Positions 46,697 to 57,200 of a stretch of 64,000 nt of DNA are shown in pieces. Each line of letters begins with the position of its first letter. Positions within the stretch are counted from its first letter, which is position 1. The notes under the pieces were generated by a model, which had not been told where the DNA came from, made no database searches, and was given only the letters and a program-made list of their open reading frames with translations. Made by a program: the position numbers and the translations under genes. This DNA comes from Lithodes maja (taxonomy: Eukaryota; Arthropoda; Malacostraca; Decapoda; Lithodidae), in NCBI GenBank assembly GCA_037953745.1, contig JBAKBP010003155.1, positions 1-64,000 on the forward strand, written 5' to 3'.

Positions 46697-49600
46697 CACA
46701 ACCCTCCTTCTACACAGCTAAAACAACCACTACCGCCTACACTACCCTCCTTCCACACAGACACACACCAAAAACAACCACTACCACCCACACTACCCTC
46801 CTTCCACACAGCCACACAGCTATAACAACCACTACCACCCACACTACCCTCCTTCCACACAGCTATATCAACCACTACCACCCACACTACCCTCCTTCCA
46901 CACAGTCACACAGCTATAACAACCACTACCACCAACACTACCTTCCTTCCACACAGCTATAACAACCACTACCATCCACACTACACTCCATCCACATAGT
47001 CACACAGCTATAACAACCACTACCATCCGCACTACCCTCCTTCCACACAGTCACACAGCTATAACAACCACTACCATCCACACTACCCTCCTTCCACACA
47101 GCAATATCAAATAGTACCACCCACACTACCCTCCTTCCACACAGCTATAATAACCACTACCACCCACACTACCCTCTATCCACACAGCTATAACAAGCAC
47201 TACCACCCACACTACCCTCCATCCACACAGCTATAGCAACCACTACCATCCACACTACCCTCCTTCCACACAGACACACAGCTATAACAACCACTACCAC
47301 CCACACTACCCTCCTTCCACACAGTCACACACCTATAACAACCACTACCACCCACTCTACCCTCATTCCACACAGACACACAGCTATGACAACCACTACC
47401 ACCCACACTACCCAACTTCCACACAGACACACAGCTATAACAACCACTACCACCCACACTACCCTCCTTCCACTCAGTCATACAGCTACAACAACCACTA
47501 CCATCCACACTACCTTCCTTCCACACAGTCACACAGCTATAACAACCATTACCACCCACACTACCTTCCTTCCACACAGTCACACAGCTATAACAACCAC
47601 TACTACCCACATTCCCCTCCTTCCACACAGTGACACAGCTATAACAACCACTACCACCCACATAACCCTCCTTCCACACAGACACACAGCTATAACAACC
47701 ACTACCACCCACACTACCCTCCTTCCACACAGTCACACAGCTATAACAACCACTACCACCCACTCTACCCTCATTCCACACAGACACACAGCTATAACAA
47801 CCACTACCACCCACACTACCCAACTTCCACACAGACACACAGCTATAACAACCACTACCACCCACACTACCCTCCTTCCACACAGTCACACAGCTATAAC
47901 AACCACTACAACCCACACTACCCTCCTTCCACACAGACACACAGCTATAACAACCACTACTACCCACACTACCCTCCTTCCACACAGTCACGAAGCTATA
48001 ACAACCACTACCACCCACATTACGCTCCTTCCACACAGTCACACAGCTATAACAACCACTACCACCCACACAACCCTCCTTCCACACAGTCACACAGCTA
48101 TAACAACCACTACTACCCACACAGCTATAACAAGCACTACCACCCACACTACCCTCCTTCCACACACCTATAGCAACCACTACCATCCACACTACCCTCC
48201 TTCCACACAGACACACAGCTATAACAACCACTACCACCCACACTACCCTCCTTCCACACAGTCACACAGCTATAACAACCACTACCACCCACACTACCCT
48301 CCTTCCACACAGACACACAGCTATAACAACCACTACCACCCACACTACCCTCATTCCACACAGACACACAGCTATAACAACCACTACCACCCACACTACC
48401 CTCCTTACACTCAGTCATACCGCTACATCAACCACTACCATCCATACTACCCTCCTTCCACACAGACACACAGCTATATCAACCACTGGCACCCACACTA
48501 CCCTCCTTGCACACAGACACACAACTATATCACCACTGGCACCCACACTACCCTCCTTCCACACAGTCACACAGCTATAAAAACCATTACCACCCACACT
48601 ACCCTCCTTCCACACAACTATAACAATCACTGGCACGCACACTACCCTCCTTCCACACAGTCACACAGCTATAACAACCATTATCACACACACTACCCTC
48701 CTTCCACACAGACACACAGCTATAACAACCACTACCACCCACACTACCCTCCTTCCACACAGCTATAACAACCACTACCACCCACATTACCGTCCTTGCA
48801 CACAGTCACATAGCTATAACAACCACTACCACCCACATTACCCTCCTTCCACACAGCTATAACAACCACTTCCACCCACACTACCCTCCTTCCACACAGC
48901 TATGACAACCACTACCATCCACACTACCCTCCTTCTCCACAGCTATAACAACCACTACCACCCACACTACCCTCCTTCCACACAGCTATATCAACCACTA
49001 CCACCCACACTACCCTCCTTCCACACAGTCACACAGCTATAACAACCACTACCACCAACACTACCTTCCTTCCACACAGCTATAACAACCACTACCATCC
49101 ACACTACACTCCTTCCACATAGTCACACAGCTATAACAACCACTACCATCCGCACTACCCTCCTTCCACACAGTCACACAGCTATAACAACCACTACCAT
49201 CCACACTATCCTCCTTCCACACAGCTATATCAAACAGTACCACCCACACTACCCTCCTTCCACACAGCTATAATAACCACTACAACCCACACTACCCTCT
49301 GTCCACACAGCTATAACAAGCACTACCACCCATACTTCCCTCCATCCACACAGCAATAGCAACAACTACCATCCACACTACCCTCCTTCCACACAGACAC
49401 CCAGCTATAACAACCACTACCACCCACACTACCCTCCTTCCACACAGTCACACAGCTATAACAACCACTACCACCCACACTACCCTCCTTCCACACATAC
49501 ACACAGCTATAACAACCACTACCACCCCCACTACCCAACTTCCACACAGACACACAGCTATAACAACCACTACCACCCACACTACCCTCCTTCCACTCAG

Positions 49601-52227
49601 TCATACAGCTATAACAACCACTACCATCCACACTACCTTCCTTCCACAGAGTCACACAGCTAAAACAACCACTACCACCCACACTACCCTCCTTCCACAC
49701 AGTCACACAGCTATAACAACCATTATCACACACACTACCCTCCTTCCACACAGACACACAGCTATAACAACCACTACCACCCACACTACCCTCCTTCCAC
49801 ACAGCTATAACAACCACTACCACCCACATTACCGTCATTGCACACAGTCACATAGCTATATCAACCTCTGGCACAGACACTACCCTCCTTCCACACAGTC
49901 ACAGAGCTATAACAACCATTACCACACACACTACCCTCCTTCCACATAGCTATAACAACCACTGGTACCCACACTACCCTCCTTCAACACAGTCACACAG
50001 CTATAACAACCATTATCACCCACACTACCCTCCTTCCACACAGACATACAGCTATAACAACCACTACCACCCACACTACCCTCCTTCCACACAGCTATAA
50101 CAACCACTACCACCCATATTATCGTCCTTCCACACAGTCACATAGCTATAACAACCACTACCATCCACACTACCCTCCTTCCACACAGCTATAACAGCCA
50201 CTACCACCCACATTACCCTCCTTTCACATAGCTATAACAACCACTACCACTCACACTACCCTCCTTCCACACAGCTATAACAACCACTACCACCCACACA
50301 ATCCTCCTTCCACACAGCTATGACAACCACTACCATCCACACTACCCTCCTTCCACACAGCTATAACAACCACTACCACCCACACTACCCCCCTTCCACA
50401 CAGTCACACAGCTATAACAACCACTACCACCCACACTACCCTCCTTCCACACAGACACACAGCTATAACAATCACTACCACCCACACTACCCTCATTCCA
50501 CACAGACACACAGCTATAACAACCACTACCACCCACACTACCCTCCTTACACTCAGTCATACAGCTATATCAACCACTACCATCCATACTACCCTCCTTC
50601 CACACAGACACACAGCTATATCAACCACTGGCACCCACACTACCCTCCTTGCACACAGACACACAGCTATAACAATCACTGGCACGCACACTACCCTCCT
50701 TCCACACAGTCACACAGCTATAACAACCATTATCACACACACTACCCTCCTTCCACACAGACACACAGCTATAACAACCACTACCACCCACACTACCCTC
50801 CTTCCACACAGCTATAACAACCACTACCACCCACATTACCGTCCTTGCACACAGTCACATAGCTATAACAACCACTACCACCCACATTACCCTCCTTCCA
50901 CACAGACACACAGCTATAACAACCACTACAACCCACACTACCCTTCTTCCACACATACATACAGCTATATCAACCACTACCATCCATACTTCCCTCCTTC
51001 CACACAGACACACAGCTATATCAACCACTGGCACCCACACTACCCTCCTTCCACACAGACACACAGCTATATCAACCACTGGCACAGACACTACCCTCCT
51101 TCCACACAGTCACAGAGCTATAATAACCATTACCACACACACTACCCTCCTTCCACATAGCTATAACAACCACTGGTACCCACACTACCCTCCTTCAACA
51201 CAGTCACACAGCTATAACAACCATTATCACCAACACTACCCTCCTTCCACACAGACATACAGCTATAACAACCACTACCACCCACACTACCCTCCTTCCA
51301 CACAGCTATAACAACCACTACCACCCATATTACCGTCCTTCCACACAGTCACATAGCTATAACAACCACTACCATCCACACTACCCTCCTTCCACATAGC
51401 TATAACAACCACTGGTACCCACACTACCCTCCTTCAACACAGTCACACAGCTATAACAACCATTATCACCCACACTACCCTCCTTCCACACAGACATACA
51501 GCTATAACAACCACTACCACCCACACTACCCTCCTTCCACACAGCTATAACAACCACTACCACCCATATTACCGTCCTTCCACACAGTCACATAGCTATA
51601 ACAACCACTACCATCCACACTACCCTCCTTCCACACAGCTATAACAACCACTACCACCCACATTACCCTCCTTTCACATAGCTATAACAACCACTACCAC
51701 TCACACTACCCTCCTTCCACACAGCTATAACAACCACTACCACCCACACAATCCTCCTTCCACACAGCTATGACAACCACTACCATCCACACTACCCTCC
51801 TTCCACACAGCTATAACAACCACTACCACCCACACTATCCTCCTTCCACACAGCTATAACAACAATTACCACCCACACTACCTTCCTTCAACACAGTCAC
51901 ACAGCTATAACAACCACTACTACCCACACTACCCTCCTTCCACACAGTCACACAGCTATAACAACCACTACCACCCACATTACCCTCCTTCGACACAGTC
52001 ACACAGCTATAACAGCCACTACCACCCACACTACCCTCCTTCCACACAGTCACACAGCTATAACAACCACTACTACCCACACTACCCTCCTTCCACACAG
52101 TCACACAGCTATAACAACCAGTACCACCCACACTACCCTCCTTCGACACAGCCACACAGCTATAACAAGCACTACCCTCCTTCCACACACCTATAGCAAC
52201 CACTACCATCCACACTACCCTCCTTCC
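46697..52227. repeat. Minisatellite with 51-base unit and 43-base variant
   Basis: The array covers about 5.5 kb of a unit containing CAGCTATAACAACCACTACC and ACACTACCCTCCTTCCACAC. The full unit is 51 bases, i.e. 17 codons; a shorter unit lacks 8 bases. Because 51 is divisible by three and stops are rare, long frames open on both strands (a THTTLLPH-type repeat on plus, a GGSGCYSCV-type repeat on minus); they change frame at each 43-base unit and are not convincing genes. Larger blocks are themselves duplicated (see findings). The array ends abruptly at the 5' LTR of copy D. Confidence 0.93.
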
Positions 52228-54084
52228 TGTGACGCATGTCGAGTATGAGCATGCTGTACAGAACGCCCAGTCAGGCCCCACTCTCGCTAGGATCGTCAGG
52301 GCAGGAACTTTGGCTGTAGTCTGTGTAGAGTTTCCTAACTTAGTTTATGTGAGCCGTTGTACTATAAGTATTATAAATATGTATTTTGTTTTCATCTGAG
52401 TCAACGAGTTCTATTTTATATCATTAGTTATAAGTATTGTGTGTGGGACTTATATGTAATGATGAGAGGAGAGAGAGAGAGATATTACGTAACGGGGACC
52501 AGTGAGTGCGCCACGCGGGCAGATAGGCCTCACTCCCTCCTCCCTCCTCCCTTCCTCCCTTTCAGCGCGTGGGAAGTTCTTTGTCGATCCCAGATTGAGA
52601 GAGAATATGACGTCATGATTGCCAGTGGGCGGTCCTTAAGTAGTTTGAGATATGCCGCTAGAGGGCCGAGTATAAAAAGAGAGGTTCTTGCCACCATTTC
52701 TTCAGAACTCATCAGGCAAAGCGACTTCTCATATCCCTTGCAACTATCCATATTCTTCCGACTGATGTGAACTTTCTCTACTCTCTGAACAGCCTATCTT
52801 CTTCTCTTCTCGTCCCTGTTTAACCTCCATGACCCCTTTGGTGCAGATTTAGTCAGCCAAAGTATTATCGCTTGAGTTCTCACGAGATAAGTGCCTGTTA
52901 GATAGCCTATTTTTGGAAGGGTTAACTAGAATAGGATTGATTGATGTTTGTTGCACTCGTATATGCATTTCCCTGTGTGCGATTATTCATGTTCCTGTTT
53001 TCTGCTGGTTTAGGCAATGCTAGACTGGGATAGGGTTTCTGAGTTGTGATTTCCTATGAGTACTAGGTTGCGGTTGAACCAGTACAATTGCAACGGAGAC
53101 GTGGAACGCCTAGGTGGTCTTTCTGACTGTGTACCGTGGGAGTTTAGCACTGTGTTGCGAGTGAGGGCTTTTGCCTGTGCCACCCAACACTGTGCTATCT
53201 CATTTGCTTGACTTTGAGAGGATCGCCAGGAGAGAACCAGATACTAGTGATCTGGATCTCTCAAGAGAGCATCCCGTCAATTACCGTAATTTGGCCGCAC
53301 AGTCTTAAGGACCTCGCTAGGCTACGAGCCGCTTGCTCAGCCATTGTCTCTTAACCTTAGATATCCCAGCTAGACTTTGCTCGACCAGCAGATACAGCAT
53401 AGTATTGAAGCTTCTCCTTATGTATAGTATTGTTTAAGCACTATTGATTTCATGTGTGGCACGCTTAGCTACTTCAGAGATTAGTGGCCCACGAGCACAA
53501 TCTTAGTAGGCTATTGCCAGTGCATTGTCGGAGTACTTCTTCTTAATGTTTGCCATATCCTATTGCTTATTCTTATAATTCTTCTTATGTCAATTTAAAG
53601 CCTTTAATTACCAGTGAGTTATTCATTAAATTGCTGTTCAAAATCCGATACTTACTTCTTATGAGTATTCGAGAAGCATCTAACTTATCAGAAGATTCCT
53701 TGCTTGATGCTCGAGGACTATTGTTTAACGTAACGTAATAGTGCCGATCCGAAGTAGAGGGTGGAGGACTTCTTAAGTTCTTAGTTCAAGGGTGGATTAC
53801 TTCGGCTTCGGCCAACACTATTCTTTAGTGTTGTAGTACTTTCTTCTTTGTTTGATTGTTGACCAGACTAGATAACTCCCGTCTTGCTATTAGTCTGTTG
53901 TGTGAAACGCTAGTACCGAGTTCTTGTATACCCCGTTATAGCAGATAGAACTCTGGAGGGTAGTGGCGTTTTTTGTTCGGCTGGCAGTACTCTGGGGTTG
54001 GGATCGTGTGTTTCCGTTGTGGCAGCGAGCCATACTCGAGTCCTGTGTAAGAGCCCTAGTGTACCCGAGTGCCCGGTCGTAACA
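52228..54084 (+). repeat. 5' LTR of copy D
   Basis: Begins TGTGACGCATG and ends TCGTAACA. It is long for a Ty3/gypsy LTR. Frames within it recur in the 3' LTR and are not genes. Confidence 0.95.
52671..52678 (+). promoter_or_regulatory. TATA box in the LTR of copy D
   Basis: TATAAAAA within GGCCGAGTATAAAAAGAG. An initiator-like TTCAGAAC lies about 30 bases downstream (near 52700), so transcription probably starts there and divides U3 from R. The same block is at 60438-60445 in the 3' LTR and, in reverse, in copy A; in copy B it reads TATGAGGG on the element strand. Confidence 0.6.
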
Positions 54085-54086
54085 AA

Positions 54087-54103
54087 TGGCGACCTTGCTT
54101 AGG
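54087..54103 (+). other. Primer-binding site of copy D
   Basis: TGGCGACCTTGCTTAGG, two bases after the 5' LTR, would pair with a tRNA 3' end. The tRNA is not identified. Confidence 0.65.
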
Positions 54104-54298
54104 ATTTTGTGAACAGTATAATTTTTTGCAGAGTTGTACAACATTTGTTTGTTCGTACTTTAGCGTACATATTGAAGAATATTTTTTTTTGTAAGGCAAT
54201 TAGGAGAGCATTTAAGAGACTCCAGTTAATTTAGTAATTAGTGCTTGCATAAGGGAGTTTAACACTTTTGTCTCGAGAATTTTTTGGTGAACTTCAGT

Positions 54299-57200
54299 AT
54301 GTCGGGCCCTAGTACTGACGAGGAGCGAGAGATGCTAAGTGAGGAGGTGCCGTTAGTAACTAGTGAGGAGGATGCTAGACTTTTTGTGAGTAAGCAGTAC
54401 CACGTGACGGAGGAGAGGCTGACTGGGGTGAATGTTTATGGCTTGCACCTGATAGCCAAGGTTTTGGGTCTATCCAATGTAGGAGGGATGTCCAAGGGGG
54501 AGCTGATTTCCTGGGTGTTGCGTGGGCGACATGGGGTTTCGGAGGAGAGGGCGTTTGGGGGGGTTCCTCCCCAGATCCCCTCTCACTCGACTCCCACAGT
54601 GCCGTCCACTCAGTTGCCGGAGGTCAGCACTCTCCCACAGAGGGATGAGAATTGGAAGATTGGAGTGCCCTCGGGCGGTGCGTATGGTGGTTCCCCAGTT
54701 CTTGCCCCCCCTCCTTCAGTAGTGGCAGCTCCCTCTTCCGGCCTGTCTCCTGAGATGATATTTAAACTCGAGCTTGCTAAAATGGAGAATGAGGCTAGGA
54801 AGCAGGAGATGGAGAATGAGGCTAGGAAGCAGGAGATGGAGGCTGAGTCTAGGAGGTATGCAATCGAGGCTGAGTCTAGGAGGTATGCGATTGAGGCTGA
54901 GTCTAGGAAGCAGGAGAATGAGACTAGGAGGCACGAGGATGAGACTAGGAGGCACGAGGCTGAGCTTAGATACGACTCCGAGAAATATTGTGCTCAGATA
55001 GACTTAGATAAGACTCGTGCAGAGTCGACAGGGATTCGGATGGGCCGGGAGGGCCAAGTAAGAGAACAGTCCTTGTCTCACTTAGTCAAATTGGTGCCGG
55101 CATTTAGTGAAACTGAAGTCACAGAATTTTTTAATCGTTTTGAGAAGAAGTGTAGGGAGCATAATTGGCCTGAAGAGAAGTGGGCAGCTCTGGTCTCCTC
55201 AAGACTTACGGGTAAGGGTCTGAAGGCTTATGATGCACTGCCTTTAGAGTCTTGCATTGACTACCCAGAATTGAAGAGAGCTGTCCTACGGGCATACGAG
55301 TTGCAACCAGAAACATATCGATTGAAGTTTCGGGGTGTTACAAAGACTAGGGAGGCGACCTTTCTTGAGCATGCCCGGGACTTAAAAGATGCACTTACAA
55401 ACTGGACACGTTCTGAGAAAGCTGAGACGGCCGAACAGTTGACGGAGCTGTTTCTGCTCGAGCAGTTTTATAAGTGTACAGGTGCAGAAATGACTTTAAC
55501 TATTAAAGAAAAGAATCCAAAAACTCTACAGGAGGCAGCTGAGATGGCTGACCTCCGGCTATCATTAATTCGTGGGTGCGGGTCTGCCCAGCGTAGTGAG
55601 GCAGGTAACAAGGGGCGTGACGCCCCACCCCCCCGAGTTAGTAATATATCTTATGCAAACAAGTACAAGAGTTATGATACCAAGACTGACCACAAGACTA
55701 GCACCGTCCCATTTAAGAAGGGGCCGGGCCCTTCCCAGTACCAAGGGAAGCCCAAAGGGGAGTTAGAGTGTTATCAATGTCATAAAAAGGGGCACTTTGC
55801 AAGAGTCTGTCCTAGCAAACCACCTACAGCAGCTGTGTCTTTGGCCTGCAACATTGGTGTGTCTCTGAAGCCTTCTGAGTTTGCCCGGGGCAGTTCGTCA
55901 GAGGCTGAGGCACAGCCAATGCAGAAGCACCTGGGAGGCTCGAACCCTGCTCAGGATGTTTTTTGCGACCATAGAGGACGGGGTTGCGTGATGTGGGCGG
56001 GGCGCAAGCATGGAGTAGAGGTCTTGCGTGATACAGGTGCTTCCCAGACTTTGATGAAAAACTTGACTGGCTACCCTATAAATGCGGCTCGGGTGGTGGT
56101 GGTGCAGGGTATTAATGCAACTCGGTCATACCCGCTGGTGCGGTTGGAGTTGGAGGTGGATGGTGTGGCACGTGAATTGGATGTTGGGATTGTGGAGAAA
56201 CTGCCAGTGGAGGGCGTCGACCTTCTTCTCGGCAACGACTTTGCAATGCCCGCTTCTGAGGTTCTACCCTTAGTCGTTGCCGAGAGGCCGGCCGACGTGA
56301 GTAGGGAAGAGCGAGAGTGGGTCGAGCGGTGCCAGGCACAACCCATGGCGTGTGCTGTCACCCGAGCTCGGGCAGCTAAAGTGTCACAGCCTAGTCCTCC
56401 GTCTTCAGACCAGCAGAGGAACGATCAACAGGAGGAGGCTAAAGCTGGAGTTGGTTTTAAGAGTTTTGACTCGGCGGCTCTCCTGGGTGATTCAGTATTA
56501 GCACCATTACTTAGTTCTGGAGTAGCCCCTGGGCCTGTCATCGAGAGTGACGAGGCTGGGCATGACGAGTCTCCACGACAGCAACGTTATGAACATCGAG
56601 AGAGACAGAGGGAGCAGCTCAGTATCGGGGAGGGTCATGCATTGCTCCGGGAGCAGTTAGATCGCTTGGCACCCTCAGATATACGTCGGTTGCAGCTGGA
56701 GGACCCTGAGCTCCAAACGTGTGCTAATGGAGCTGTGGAGCTCGACGAGGACGGTGATGCACAGCCGGGAGATTTTTTTTATTTAGATGGCATCCTGTAT
56801 CGGCGTTTTCAAGACCCTAACCGTAGCTGGAAGATGGGGTCCGGGGTAGTGGACCAGTTGATGGTGCCGCGGGAGTGCAGGGATAGCCTACTGAGTTTGG
56901 CGCATGACACACCGCTGGCAGGACATTTGGGGGTAAGAAAAACGGTGGCGGCTTTGGGGAAGTTGTTTTGGTGGCCGGGGATGAAGTCTCATGTGCAGTC
57001 CTGGATAAACTCATGTGATATTTGTCAACGGGTCGGGAAACCAAACCAAGTTATTCCTAAAGCTCCGTTGCACCCTATTCCTGTAATTGGGCCACCTTTT
57101 AGTAAGATTGTTGTTGACATGGTTGGTCCCCTCCCTCCCACAAAGGCTGGTAATAAATTTTTGTTAACCATCATGGATGTTGCCACTAGATACCCCGATG

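Noticed and set aside
47386..48768. Long plus-strand open frame of 460 codons in the minisatellite
   Set aside because: It consists of the 17-codon repeat, changes register where 43-base units occur, and comparable frames are open on the opposite strand. Composition explains it.
46697..52227. CRISPR array
   Set aside because: The repeats are contiguous variants of one unit without unique spacers, in an animal genome.
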